Assembly (NCBI RefSeq): GCF_000757885.1
Contig: NZ_JQCR01000003.1
Coordinates: 1,178,001 to 1,242,000, forward strand
Reading direction: 5' to 3'
Length of the DNA stretch: 64,000 nucleotides
Origin: Paenibacillus wynnii
Lineage (GTDB): Bacteria; Bacillota; Bacilli; Paenibacillales; Paenibacillaceae
Position 1 is the first letter of the stretch; each line of letters opens with the position of its first letter. Positions 50,537 through 60,190 of the stretch are shown here, one piece after another. The position numbers and the translations under genes were made by a program. The notes under the pieces are model-generated. The model made no database searches, had not been told where the DNA came from, and saw nothing but the letters and a program-made list of their open reading frames with translations.

Positions 50537-51964
50537 TTAAATCGTAATTTTCTTGTAAATATCAATATACTGCTGTGCAGATACGTTCCAGCTGTAATCA
50601 CCGGAGAAAGCGTTCTTGGTCACTCGCTTCCAATGTTCCGGTTTATGGTATAACGCAACCGCACGACGTAGAGTAAACATCATGTCATGCGCATTATAAT
50701 CGGTAAAGGTAAAACCATTCCCCTCGCCTGTCAGCTCGTCATAGGCTTGTACGGTATCGTTCAAACCTCCCGTTTCCCTCACAACAGGTATGCTACCATA
50801 ACGCAGGGCTAGCAGTTGGCTAATCCCGCAGGGCTCAAACTTGGAGGGCATTAAGAACAGATCGCTGGCAGCGTACATTTTGCGTGATAAGGCATCATTG
50901 AACAAAATTTGGGAAGAAAGCTTTGTAGGATAACGCCAAGCCGCTTCACGGAACCAGCGCTCATAAATCTCATCTCCGGTTCCAAGCAGCACAAACTGTA
51001 TGTCGTCATAATACAACAGCTCGTCTAGGATACGGGTAATCAGATCAAGGCCTTTGGAATCTACAAGTCGAGTAACCATCGCTACCATAGGAATGTGCGG
51101 GGCGATTGGGAGTCCCAGTTCCTTTTGCAGTCCAATTTTGTTCTCTGTCTTCTTAGCCAGATTAGAACGATATTTGCTGAAAATTTGAGAGTCATTTGCC
51201 GGATTATAGCTCTTGGTATCGATTCCGTTCACAATTCCGCTCAAATGATCAGATCGGGAGCTAAGCAATCCCTCAAGTCCATAACCGTAGTAAGGGGTGC
51301 GTATTTCTTCAGCATAGGTTGGACTAACAGTAGTGACGTGATCGCTGTGGACGATACCGCCCTTCATATAATTCACGTTACCGTAATATTCAACCCCGCC
51401 AAAATAACTGCTATCCAAGCCCAGAAGCCCGTCCAGCACTTCATAAGGAAAAACGCCTTGATACAGCAAATTATGAATGGTGAATACGGTTCGCATGTTC
51501 GTGTAGAAAGGGTCATGGCGGTAATGGCCTTGCAACAGCATAGGAATAACCGCAGCATGCCAGTCATGGCAATGCAGTACATCCGGTTGGAAATCAATAG
51601 CAGGCAAACATTCCAGAACAGCACGGTTGTAAAAAGCAAACCTCTCACCGTCATCCATATATCCGTAAATTCCATCACGAGCGCCAAAATAATACTCATT
51701 ATCGATAAAATAAATCGGAATCCCGTCCAAGACGATACGTTCAATTCCACAATATTGGTTGCGCCAGCCCACCGGTACATCCACAACGGCTACATGCTCC
51801 ATTTGCGATTTGAATTTCTCATGAATTCCCCGATATTTCGGTAAAATTACTCTAACGTCTACTCCCGCACTCTTCAGTGCTTTGGGCAACGCTCCAATCA
51901 CATCCGCCAGCCCGCCCGTCTTGATAAACGGATGTGCTTCAGCTGCGGCGAATAAAACCTTCAT
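50537..51964 (-). CDS. glgA: Glycogen synthase
   Basis: A 475-residue GT5 enzyme that transfers glucose from ADP-glucose to a growing alpha-1,4-glucan. The N-terminal AAEAHPFIKTGGLADVIGALP holds the ADP-glucose lysine motif. MVTRLVDSKGLDLI and the C-terminal PSKFEPCGISQLLALRYGSIPVVRETGGL complete the second Rossmann domain. AAGGGGGAA precedes the ATG. It is 31 bases downstream of glgB, in one operon. Confidence 0.93.
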   Translation of the reverse strand: MKVLFAAAEAHPFIKTGGLADVIGALPKALKSAGVDVRVILPKYRGIHEKFKSQMEHVAVVDVPVGWRNQYCGIERIVLDGIPIYFIDNEYYFGARDGIYGYMDDGERFAFYNRAVLECLPAIDFQPDVLHCHDWHAAVIPMLLQGHYRHDPFYTNMRTVFTIHNLLYQGVFPYEVLDGLLGLDSSYFGGVEYYGNVNYMKGGIVHSDHVTTVSPTYAEEIRTPYYGYGLEGLLSSRSDHLSGIVNGIDTKSYNPANDSQIFSKYRSNLAKKTENKIGLQKELGLPIAPHIPMVAMVTRLVDSKGLDLITRILDELLYYDDIQFVLLGTGDEIYERWFREAAWRYPTKLSSQILFNDALSRKMYAASDLFLMPSKFEPCGISQLLALRYGSIPVVRETGGLNDTVQAYDELTGEGNGFTFTDYNAHDMMFTLRRAVALYHKPEHWKRVTKNAFSGDYSWNVSAQQYIDIYKKITI

Positions 51965-51995
51965 TCAAATTCCCCCTTGTCTATAAAATTATGAT

Positions 51996-53933
51996 TTAAA
52001 TCGGCTCCGTAACTTCGTTTTTCCGCTTGCGCCCGACTTTTTTCAGTACCAGAAAGCTAAGCGGCGGTAGAGTAATTTCCAAACTGTTCAATTGATTGTG
52101 CCATTCCAACTTTTCGCTCTTCAGCGGAGCATTGAGAATTCCAGTACCACCATAAGCGGTGTTTTCAGAAGTGAAAATCTCTTCATAGGTTCCAGCAGTT
52201 GGAACTCCAATCCGATATTGAGCATGTTCAATGGGTTGGAAATTGATAATAATCAACAGCGTATCAACAGGCTTCTTACCTTTACGGATAAAAGAAACTA
52301 CACTTTGCCCGTTATCATCCGCGTTAATCCATTGATATCCACCCAAGTCATGATCCAGTTCCCATAAAGCTTTTTCGGACAGATACAGCTTATTCAGATC
52401 TGCCGTAAAGGACCGCATCTGGCGGTGACTTTCATAATTCAAGAGAAGCCAATCCAACCCCTCCTGATCTTTCCATTCGATAAATTGACCAAATTCACCG
52501 CCCATAAAGAGCAGCTTTTTGCCGGGATGTGTGATTTGATATCCTAGCAGTTGACGAAGACCCGCAAATTTCTGCTCGTAACTCCCCGGCATCTTATTTA
52601 GTAAAGATAGCTTGCCATGAACTACCTCATCATGAGACAAAGGCAGGGTGTAATTCTCTGAATAAGCATAGCAAATGGGGAAAGTTAGCAAATTATGATG
52701 GTAAGGTCTCGCCCCGAAATCATGTTCTATGTACCCCAGGGTGTCGTTCATCCAGCCCATGTTCCATTTGTAATTGAACCCGAGACCACCCTCATGTACC
52801 GGAGAGGTTACTCCTGGCCAAGCACTGGATTCTTCTGCCATCATCAAAGCCTGCGGATAGTTTTCGAAAATGGTCTTGTTGAGGTTTTGCAGAAATGTAA
52901 TGGCTTCCAGATTCTCGAGCCCACCGTTATTATTACGTCGGTACTGATTTTCATTTTTCTCAAAATCCAGCCTAAGCATACTGGTGACAGCATCCACTCG
53001 CATTCCGTCAATGTGGAACAAATCGAACCAGAATAGAGCATTGGAAATTAAGAAAGATGCAATCTCAGGCTTACTGAAATCAAACGACAGCGTTCCCCAT
53101 CCCGGTCTCTCTGCCAGCAAAGGGTCAGCATATTCGTATACGGGAGAACCATCAAACATACGAAGCCCATGGGCATCCTTGGCAAAATGGGCCGGAACCC
53201 AATCCAGAATGACACCGATTCCTGCCTGGTGACAGCAATCAATTAAATACATAAGCTCCTGCGGTTCACCGTAACGACTGGTCGCAGCGTAATAGCCCGT
53301 TCCCTGATAACCCCATGACAAATCATAAGGATGTTCAGCAAGAGGCATAAATTCCACATGTGTATAATTCATCTCAAGTAAATAAGGAATTAGCAGTTCG
53401 CTCATTTCCTTATACGTATAATACTCTCCATCCTCTTTTTGACGCCATGTTCCAAAATGCATTTCGTAAATGTTGAGGGGTTTGTTATATGGAGATTTGT
53501 TCTTACGGCGCCACGCCCCGTCACCCCAGCGATACCCGCTTATATTTGCCACAACCGACGCAGTAGCCGGACGAACTTCTGACTTGAATGCATAAGGATC
53601 TGCTTTTAAAAAACTGGAACCGTCTGCTGCAATTATTCTATACTTGTAAAAAATTCCCACACCCATACCCGGAAAAAAACGACTCCAAAATCCTGATTCG
53701 GGTATCTTATATAATGAATCCACTTCATGACTTCCGTCCCAGCCATTATGATCACCAGCTAGTCCTACATATGTCGCCTGAGGAGCCCACACGGTAAAGC
53801 GCACACCGGGGATGCCTTCTTCCACGGCTATGTGCGCTCCCAAAAGGTTGTAGCTGCGATAATGGGTACCCTCATGAAATAAGTAAATATCATCAGGGGA
53901 CGGAATAGTTCCTGTACTTAGTCGCTCTGCCAA
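51996..53933 (-). CDS. glgB: 1,4-alpha-glucan branching enzyme
   Basis: A 645-residue GH13 branching enzyme. The N-terminal CBM48 domain (VRFTVWAPQATYVGLAGDHN, residues ~43-62) precedes the barrel. Catalytic segments are DGMRVDAVTSML (Asp), LMMAEESSAW (Glu) and LPLSHDEVVHGK (Asp). It starts with TTG at 53933 behind AAGGTGGTGA. It creates alpha-1,6 branches for glycogen made by GlgA. A slightly basic tail (VGRKRKNEV) ends the protein. It is divergent from glgC. Confidence 0.93.
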   Translation of the reverse strand: MAERLSTGTIPSPDDIYLFHEGTHYRSYNLLGAHIAVEEGIPGVRFTVWAPQATYVGLAGDHNGWDGSHEVDSLYKIPESGFWSRFFPGMGVGIFYKYRIIAADGSSFLKADPYAFKSEVRPATASVVANISGYRWGDGAWRRKNKSPYNKPLNIYEMHFGTWRQKEDGEYYTYKEMSELLIPYLLEMNYTHVEFMPLAEHPYDLSWGYQGTGYYAATSRYGEPQELMYLIDCCHQAGIGVILDWVPAHFAKDAHGLRMFDGSPVYEYADPLLAERPGWGTLSFDFSKPEIASFLISNALFWFDLFHIDGMRVDAVTSMLRLDFEKNENQYRRNNNGGLENLEAITFLQNLNKTIFENYPQALMMAEESSAWPGVTSPVHEGGLGFNYKWNMGWMNDTLGYIEHDFGARPYHHNLLTFPICYAYSENYTLPLSHDEVVHGKLSLLNKMPGSYEQKFAGLRQLLGYQITHPGKKLLFMGGEFGQFIEWKDQEGLDWLLLNYESHRQMRSFTADLNKLYLSEKALWELDHDLGGYQWINADDNGQSVVSFIRKGKKPVDTLLIIINFQPIEHAQYRIGVPTAGTYEEIFTSENTAYGGTGILNAPLKSEKLEWHNQLNSLEITLPPLSFLVLKKVGRKRKNEVTEPI

Positions 53934-54025
53934 TTCATCACCACCTTAATATATAGGATGCACCTATTACATTACCCCAAACAGTCCCATTTGAAAATGA
54001 TTTGACGTGAAAGAAATTTTTTTTG

Positions 54026-54060
54026 CATCAAGAAAATAATTAATGTAATTTTTCTTGATG
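54026..54060. promoter_or_regulatory. Palindrome in the glgB-glgC divergent promoter region
   Basis: CATCAAGAAAA and TTTTCTTGATG, perfect 11-base arms 13 bases apart, centred between the divergent glgB and glgC genes. No T run follows on either strand, so an operator serving both directions is more likely than a terminator. Confidence 0.55.
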
Positions 54061-54147
54061 TATATCAATATATTTCACCTATGTCGTTTCAAGTGGATGA
54101 AGTCCGGTTATTTACAAGCATTGACAAAAAAATGGGAGGGACAACAA

Positions 54148-55374
54148 ATGAGTAAACAAGATTGCATCGCCATGCTTTTGGCAGGGGGAGAAGGACGAAG
54201 ATTAGCTCCCTTAACTTCCAACATGGCAAAGCCTGCAGTCCCATTCGGAGGTCAGTATAGAATCATTGACTTTCCTCTCAGTAATTGTGTCAATTCAAAG
54301 ATTGACACTGTAGGCGTTCTAACTCAATACAAAGCAGACTCACTTCATAGCCACATAGGTGAAGGTGAGCCTTGGGGTCTCCATGGTGGAAATCCTAATA
54401 AAGGGGTAACCCTTCTTCCTGCCGGAATGGAAGGTAAGGAAACTTATTCGGGAACTGCCGATGCTATTTATAAGAATATTCAATTTGTTGACAGCCGCAA
54501 TCCAGAGCATGTACTTATATTGTCCGCTGATCACATCTATCATATGGACTATCGCCAAATGCTGGATTACCATATCCAAAAAAATGCTAAGGCCACCATC
54601 TCCGTTTTGGAGGTACCATGGGAAGAAGCCAGCCGCTTCGGTGTCATGAATGTCGACGGTAACCTAAAGATTTCCGACTTCACCGAGAAGCCTAAAGTGC
54701 CGGAGAGTAACCTAGCTTCTATGGGAATATACATTTTCCGCTGGGATTACTTGAAGGAACATTTGTTAAGAGATGCCGCTGATTCAAAGTCAAGCCATGA
54801 TTTCGGCAAGGATGTTATTCCATACATGCTTGATGGCAAAGATGACCTATTCGCTTACCGCTTCAAGGGCTACTGGCGTGATGTGGGTACCGTAAGCAGC
54901 TTATGGGAAGCACATATGGACTTGTTGCAGTCAAATAATGGTTGGCAGTTAGATAACGCACGCTGGCCGATGTATAGTCGTGCTCGAAGAGATAAACTAG
55001 CTGTTCACAAGCCGAGAGCGCAGAGCCCGGCTAACAGTTCATTGGTGAACGAACATTGTATTTCAGAGGGAAGCCTAAAGCATTCCGTTGTATTCGGAGG
55101 CGTTGAGATCGGGAAAATGTCCACAGTCAAACATAGTGTAGTTATGCCGGGAGTACGCATTGGACGCGGGGTTCAAATCGAAAATGCTATTATCGGTGAA
55201 GGTGCAGTGATTAAGGACGGTGCCATAATTAAGGGTAGTGCAGATCAGATAGTGGTTGTTGGACCTCATGAGATTGTTGTCGCCAAACCTGTAGTTCGGA
55301 CACAGCCTTCACGTCTATTGCAGGATATCTATGATAAAGCCGAACGCCTGCGTGCTGAAGGTCTTCCTTCATAA
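54148..55374 (+). CDS. glgC: Glucose-1-phosphate adenylyltransferase
   Basis: A 408-residue ADP-glucose pyrophosphorylase, the committed step of glycogen synthesis. The N-terminal MLLAGGEGRRLAPLT with KPAVPFGG is the nucleotide site. HSHIGEGEPWGL, YSGTADAIYKN, FTEKPKVPE and FRWDYLKEHL follow. The C-terminal left-handed beta-helix (VVMPGVRIGRGVQIENAIIG) is complete. GGGAGGGA supports the ATG at 54148; the upstream 31 in-frame codons have no such site. There is no GlgD paralogue in the window. Confidence 0.92.
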   Translation: MSKQDCIAMLLAGGEGRRLAPLTSNMAKPAVPFGGQYRIIDFPLSNCVNSKIDTVGVLTQYKADSLHSHIGEGEPWGLHGGNPNKGVTLLPAGMEGKETYSGTADAIYKNIQFVDSRNPEHVLILSADHIYHMDYRQMLDYHIQKNAKATISVLEVPWEEASRFGVMNVDGNLKISDFTEKPKVPESNLASMGIYIFRWDYLKEHLLRDAADSKSSHDFGKDVIPYMLDGKDDLFAYRFKGYWRDVGTVSSLWEAHMDLLQSNNGWQLDNARWPMYSRARRDKLAVHKPRAQSPANSSLVNEHCISEGSLKHSVVFGGVEIGKMSTVKHSVVMPGVRIGRGVQIENAIIGEGAVIKDGAIIKGSADQIVVVGPHEIVVAKPVVRTQPSRLLQDIYDKAERLRAEGLPS

Positions 55375-55475
55375 CTGAAGCCCTTGAATAAATTTGTATC
55401 CAGATTTCCCTTTCGTTCCTTTTCACTACTTTTCACGAGTAAGACACCTTTTGCAGTTCACAGTATGTTGAATTT

Positions 55476-55521
55476 AAAAAACTAGCCAGTCTCCGGGTTA
55501 ATGGACACTGGCTAGTTTTTT
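55476..55521 (+). terminator. Intrinsic terminator of glgC
   Basis: AAAAAACTAGCCAGT with ACTGGCTAGTTTTTT; the same stem sequence as at 47443-47491. Confidence 0.85.
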
Positions 55522-55563
55522 ACTTTTTTGGTAATATTTTAAAATAAAATCCACTGAAAGTAG

Positions 55564-55640
55564 CAGAGAGGATAGAACGCTTGTGGAAAAAGCTGTGGCG
55601 GCCGCCATTGTGTCTGGATGTACACTGTTAAGTATATTAT
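55564..55640 (+). repeat. SR structured repeat, truncated copy 4
   Basis: CAGAGAGGATAGAACGCTTG, GGAAAAAGC and then TGTCTGGATGTACACTGTTA with AGTATATT match the left flank and the left half of the core of copy 3, with the segment between them deleted and the right half missing. A lone right-half-like TTGTATCCAGATTTCCC lies at 55395-55411. Confidence 0.6.
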
Positions 55641-55642
55641 AG

Positions 55643-56728
55643 TTAGGATTTGTAAATTTGTGCCCACTCTCTATCCAGCATACTCAACTCGATACAATCC
55701 ACATAACCACCGGTGAACCTTGCCGCCTCTCGCTGGAGGCCCTCACGACGAAATCCTGCTGCTTCATAGGATTTCAGTGCCGAAGTATTGAAGTCGAATA
55801 CACCAAGGGATACCCTGTGCAGTTCCAGCGCTTGAAACGCAATACGCAGCATCTCCTGCATCATTCTAAGACCTATACCCCGGCCCCGATATTCCGGATC
55901 GATTACAACTCTCCCCACCCTTGCGGAACGGTTGTCTCGGTCAATCGCGGCAAGACTGATGTGGCCTATCACTTGACCGGAAGCTTTATGTACGGCGCTA
56001 TAGATTAAGAGGTTAGAATCTACTGAGTGATTAGCGTTAGTGATGTACTTAATCAACTCTTGATCCTCAATAGGGAATGACAAGGACGGGCCGGCCCACT
56101 GCTTCAAGAACTCTGGTGAATCCGCCCAGCTTTTTAAATACTCAAAATCAGCCTCGCCAAAATATTGAAGTATAATCTCATCTGCATCACCGGTATCCTT
56201 AAACTTCTCATACAGGTTTACCAGTCGCCCTCCGCCCATATCGTTGGAACCCATAAAATGAAAACCCAGACTTTGATAATACCTGTTAAGCTTCACGTTA
56301 TGGGCCACAGTATCAAATCTCAGACCTTTAAGGCCTCTTTCGATCGCCAAGTCGGCTGCAAAATATAGCATTTTACTGCCCAGCCCGGATCCCCGATAGG
56401 ATCTTGCAACGGTCAACCGATGCAAATAGGCATACGAATCATCATTCCTTGGGCCCCAATACTGGGGATCCGTGAACTGCAGAGTAAAAAGTCCGATAAT
56501 CTCATCTTTCTCTAACGCAAGGTAGACCTCTCTATCCTCAAAATAACCGACGATGTCCGCTTCGTTAAACTGGCCGGGTGTCCATTGTTTGATTCCTTTA
56601 CTTTCCATCCATCTCGCTGCATCCTGCAGAAGCAATAAAATTTCACCCGCCCGGCTAGGTTCACCGCGAACAATAGTTATCGGGCTCTGAGAGAAGCGGT
56701 TAAGTTCAGCAGCAGTATTTAACTCCAT
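55643..56728 (-). CDS. Double GNAT acetyltransferase
   Basis: A 361-residue protein with two acetyltransferase domains in tandem. The first (about 15-165) has VARSYRGSGLGSKMLYF and FDTVAHNVKLNRYYQSLGF. The second (about 190-355) is RimJ/RimL-like, with IDPEYRGRGIGLRMMQEML and NTSALKSYEAAGFRREGLQ. Both acetyl-CoA loops look intact. GAGGGGGCA precedes the ATG. It is 34 bases downstream of the histidine kinase gene, so possibly the last gene of that operon. Confidence 0.83.
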   Translation of the reverse strand: MELNTAAELNRFSQSPITIVRGEPSRAGEILLLLQDAARWMESKGIKQWTPGQFNEADIVGYFEDREVYLALEKDEIIGLFTLQFTDPQYWGPRNDDSYAYLHRLTVARSYRGSGLGSKMLYFAADLAIERGLKGLRFDTVAHNVKLNRYYQSLGFHFMGSNDMGGGRLVNLYEKFKDTGDADEIILQYFGEADFEYLKSWADSPEFLKQWAGPSLSFPIEDQELIKYITNANHSVDSNLLIYSAVHKASGQVIGHISLAAIDRDNRSARVGRVVIDPEYRGRGIGLRMMQEMLRIAFQALELHRVSLGVFDFNTSALKSYEAAGFRREGLQREAARFTGGYVDCIELSMLDREWAQIYKS

Positions 56729-56762
56729 ATCACTGCCCCCTCTTTTTAGTTGTAGATATCAT

Positions 56763-58178
56763 TTAATCTTCAGTTGGGGTTATCACCGGTGGGACATCCA
56801 CCAATGGGAGAATGACGATGACCTCTGTTCCCTTACCAAGCTCACTGTTCATTTCTAGGCGGCCATTATGGAGCTCAACCAACTGCTGTGAAATTGCCAA
56901 CCCCAGGCCAGTTCCTCCATTAAGCGCATCGACCTGAAAAAAACGATCCCGTACTCTCGAAAGATGCTCTTCACTGATCCCTATTCCGGCATCTCGCACG
57001 GTCATAATGGCCTCAGTCTCCGAGAATCGCTTTGCGGATAGACCAATAATTGAATCCTCATGAGAGAACTTCACGGCATTATCGACCAAGTTAAGAAAAA
57101 CCTGCTTCAACCGATTGGCATCCCCTTTTACAAAGATGCTCTCTTCACTCTCCAACCGCAGATGGATCCTTCTCTTCTCGGCCTTCGCCCACACGTTAAG
57201 AATAGTCTCCTGAAGTAACTCTTTGACGTTAACCGTACCCATGGACAGCTTCATCTCATTCTGCTGCAGTTTCGCGAAATCAAGAATCTCTTCCACTAAA
57301 CCAATCAGCCGGTCGCTCTCTTTAGAGATAATACCCATTCCCAGCTTCGTTTCTTCGGGATCATAACCTCCGGAAATTAAAGTCTCACTCCATCCTTTTA
57401 TACTGGTAAGGGGAGTTCGAAGCTCATGTGATATGGACGAGATGAAATCATCTTTGATTTGGTTACTGCGGACAATTTCTTGGGCCATGTAATTGAGCGT
57501 CGAGGCCAAATCGCCAATCTCGTATTTGTAATTCCCCTTAATTCTTGTATTGAACCTGCCTTTAGCCATCTGTGCTGATACGGCAGTAATGTTATTAAGA
57601 GGCTTTACTATAGAATTTGCCAAGCCAAAACTGAATATAACTACGATTGCGAGAACAGCACCACCAATTCCCACTGACAGTAAGGAGAGATTTAGTAAAT
57701 CAGCGTTAATTCCCGCCACAGAGGTTAAATATCTCAGCACGAAGGTATCCTTGCCATGAATTTGCAGTACCTTAGAAACCGCCATCACACTCTCGTTGGT
57801 TCCTGGCTGTCTGCCTACCCATCGACCTATGCCGCCCCCTGCTGCTTCGGGCACATCGCTTGTAGTTATAGACCGATCTGGCTGAAAGCCTGTAGAACTG
57901 GTAATCATATTCCCATCAAGTGTCAGCACTTGCAGTTCTGTATTGGAAAGCGTAAAGCTATCAAGCACCTCTTGTAAGGGAACGTTCTCCCCAGAGAGCT
58001 GATATTTATGGAAATATCCCTCTGCTGTACTGATATGGGTAGTTATTGTACTGTATATGCTTTCGTAATAATAGGTACGGATAGCCAACAAAAAAATAAC
58101 TTCCACCAGGAGAAGCGCCAAGAAGACCACAAGAATGTAGTGCAGGACGATCTGTCTGCGCATCCCCTTCTTAATCAT
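56763..58178 (-). CDS. Sensor histidine kinase
   Basis: A 471-residue membrane kinase. Two transmembrane helices (about residues 8-28 and 165-185) bracket an extracytoplasmic sensor domain. A HAMP domain follows (NSIVKPLNNITAVSAQMAKG), then the H-box SSISHELRTPLTSIKGW, N-box RLKQVFLNLVDNAVKFS and G-boxes VRDAGIGI and GTGLGLAISQQL. The ATG at 58178 overlaps the response-regulator stop in an ATGA, so translation is coupled. The signal is unknown; the lipoprotein in the same operon may contribute to sensing. Confidence 0.9.
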   Translation of the reverse strand: MIKKGMRRQIVLHYILVVFLALLLVEVIFLLAIRTYYYESIYSTITTHISTAEGYFHKYQLSGENVPLQEVLDSFTLSNTELQVLTLDGNMITSSTGFQPDRSITTSDVPEAAGGGIGRWVGRQPGTNESVMAVSKVLQIHGKDTFVLRYLTSVAGINADLLNLSLLSVGIGGAVLAIVVIFSFGLANSIVKPLNNITAVSAQMAKGRFNTRIKGNYKYEIGDLASTLNYMAQEIVRSNQIKDDFISSISHELRTPLTSIKGWSETLISGGYDPEETKLGMGIISKESDRLIGLVEEILDFAKLQQNEMKLSMGTVNVKELLQETILNVWAKAEKRRIHLRLESEESIFVKGDANRLKQVFLNLVDNAVKFSHEDSIIGLSAKRFSETEAIMTVRDAGIGISEEHLSRVRDRFFQVDALNGGTGLGLAISQQLVELHNGRLEMNSELGKGTEVIVILPLVDVPPVITPTED

Positions 58179-58873
58179 TGTCCTTGGCCTTTCCACTTAT
58201 AACCGTGCCCCCATACGGTTTGTAAAAACTCCGGATCTGAAGGATTGTTCTCAATCTTTTGGCGTAGACGGCGAATGTTCACATCAACGATCTTCGGATC
58301 ACCCATATATTCTTTGCCCCATACATGATCCAGCAGCAGGTCACGACTTAGCGGAGTATTTTCTTTCTCAAGGAAATATTGAACCAATGAAAATTCTGTA
58401 GGTGTAAGTTCTATAGCTTCCCCGTTCCGCTTGAACTGCTTGGATATAAGGTCAAGTGTATACGGCCCCGATTGGAAAGTTACTTTAGCCGATTGCTCTC
58501 GATGAACATTAACCCGGCGCAGCAGCGATTGGATACGGGCGATTAGTTCCGTAGGACTGAACGGTTTACTGATATGATCGTCTGCTCCCACAGAAAGAGC
58601 GTATACCTTATCTTGTTCTTGCACTTTAGCTGTCAGAAAAATAATGCCAAGGCGTTCATTCGTCTCCCGTATGCGTCTGCACACTTCGAAGCCATCGATT
58701 CCAGGAACCATTACATCCAACAGTGCAATATCAATATCAGGGACTGTTGTAAGCTTGTGCAAGGCTTCATTTCCATCAGCAGCCTCCAGCACCTCAAAAC
58801 CGTTGCGCTTAAGATTAATCACAATAAAACTGCGGATGGAATCCTCATCCTCCAGGATTAATACTTTACTCAT
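58175..58873 (-). CDS. OmpR-family response regulator
   Basis: A 232-residue regulator. The receiver domain has the acidic pair EDED, the phospho-acceptor Asp53 in ALLDVMVPG and the lysine in FLTAKV. The winged helix is complete (ELTPTEFSLVQYFLEKE, then VDVNIRRLRQKIENNP and VWGHGYKW). The first bases overlap the lipoprotein gene by eight (ATGAGTAA). It pairs with the following kinase. Confidence 0.92.
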   Translation of the reverse strand: MSKVLILEDEDSIRSFIVINLKRNGFEVLEAADGNEALHKLTTVPDIDIALLDVMVPGIDGFEVCRRIRETNERLGIIFLTAKVQEQDKVYALSVGADDHISKPFSPTELIARIQSLLRRVNVHREQSAKVTFQSGPYTLDLISKQFKRNGEAIELTPTEFSLVQYFLEKENTPLSRDLLLDHVWGKEYMGDPKIVDVNIRRLRQKIENNPSDPEFLQTVWGHGYKWKGQGQ

Positions 58874-60161
58874 CTATTCCCTTCCTCTCCATGGGGGCAG
58901 CATTTTTTGCTTTTTTCTCCCCGCTAATAGTCTGCTCAAGCTTTCCGCGATAACCGATAACCTTGTCGGTGTCCTTACCCCATAGTTCCCAACCCTTATC
59001 CTTCACCCGTTCCCATTCATTCAGCGAGAAGAAGGACACCTCCGCCACCGTCTCACCTGAATCGGACATCATGAATTTGAGGTATTCATCTTGGATGGAT
59101 TTCGTATCTAATGTAACCTTTCCATACCATTCCGGAGGAAAATCGATATAAAAACGGTCAGATGGATCACGATACTGCTGCATTGAAAAAATGATGTCGG
59201 TCTTTCCATCCCACTTGTAATACGAAGTAAAGTAAGGGATTACGTTCGGATCGAAATATTCCCAGCCTTTGGGTGCCTCCAGAATACCGATCTCTATAAT
59301 TCCGTCACCATCAATGTCCTGACTTAGAATCCGGCGATCCCTAAAGGTTCGATCATTCCCGCCAACCACTACGCGCAGCTTGTTATTCTCCATCACTACA
59401 ATATAGCTTGAAGCGGAATGTGCATTTACAGCAGCATCCAGAACGATACCTTCTTTATCTTCAGCTACTTTTCCTGCGACAATGTTGTAATAATTATTTA
59501 TATACGGATCTAGTGTATCCAGTTTATCGAGCTGTTGGAAACCATCAGCATATTGATAGGTCGTAACCGTTGCTATCTCATTGCGTTTCAGTGAAACTGC
59601 AGTAATATCTTCAATGCCGTCCCCGTTCAAATCATCTATGACATACTTCGTGTAAGACAGCTGAAGTACTTCTCCAAGTGAAGATCCTGAGTAGCTATAG
59701 ACAACTAGCCCCTTTTGAAGACCTTCATCCCCTCGGGAAAATCCCGCCACAATATCCAGCTTCCCATCATTAGTTAAATCCTTCAACACGACAGATTCCA
59801 GAACCGTTCCCTCTCCGTCGAATACAAGCTTCTTCACCCACGTGCTTCCCTGATTCTCAAGGATCATTCCATGAATCTGTACCGCTTCCCCGGGGGTCTG
59901 ATAAAAGACTATCGTTTCCGGTACTCCATCGTCATTCAAATCCTCGGTGAAAATGGAGCTGTCATCATCATTAGTAGGTCGTATTAATAAGGAGCCTACC
60001 GGCTTCAATGTATTAATAGCGGTCATAAGTGTTGCCTTATCCTCGGAAAGTTCCGGCATTGTCATCCGGGAAACAGGATCACTTATAAAGGAAGTGCAGC
60101 CTGATAGCACAGACATTGCGAGTAGTACTGTCAGTAAATGCCGCATACCTCGTAATTTCAA
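58866..60161 (-). CDS. Lipoprotein with FG-GAP/VCBS-like calcium-binding repeats
   Basis: A 431-residue exported lipoprotein. The signal peptide ends in the lipobox VLSGC (cysteine about residue 22). Four D-x-[DN]-x-DG loops recur: DLNDDGVPE, DLTNDGKLD, DLNGDGIED and DIDGDGIIE, as in VCBS or integrin-type beta-propellers, likely binding calcium. The C-terminal ~100 residues (YIDFPPEWYGKVTLD) form a separate part. It is encoded in one operon with the regulator and kinase below it, so it is a candidate accessory sensor. It overlaps the regulator gene by eight bases. Confidence 0.8.
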   Translation of the reverse strand: MKLRGMRHLLTVLLAMSVLSGCTSFISDPVSRMTMPELSEDKATLMTAINTLKPVGSLLIRPTNDDDSSIFTEDLNDDGVPETIVFYQTPGEAVQIHGMILENQGSTWVKKLVFDGEGTVLESVVLKDLTNDGKLDIVAGFSRGDEGLQKGLVVYSYSGSSLGEVLQLSYTKYVIDDLNGDGIEDITAVSLKRNEIATVTTYQYADGFQQLDKLDTLDPYINNYYNIVAGKVAEDKEGIVLDAAVNAHSASSYIVVMENNKLRVVVGGNDRTFRDRRILSQDIDGDGIIEIGILEAPKGWEYFDPNVIPYFTSYYKWDGKTDIIFSMQQYRDPSDRFYIDFPPEWYGKVTLDTKSIQDEYLKFMMSDSGETVAEVSFFSLNEWERVKDKGWELWGKDTDKVIGYRGKLEQTISGEKKAKNAAPMERKGIDE

Positions 60162-60190
60162 TTTGATCCCTCTTTTCCATGGTTCGAGAT

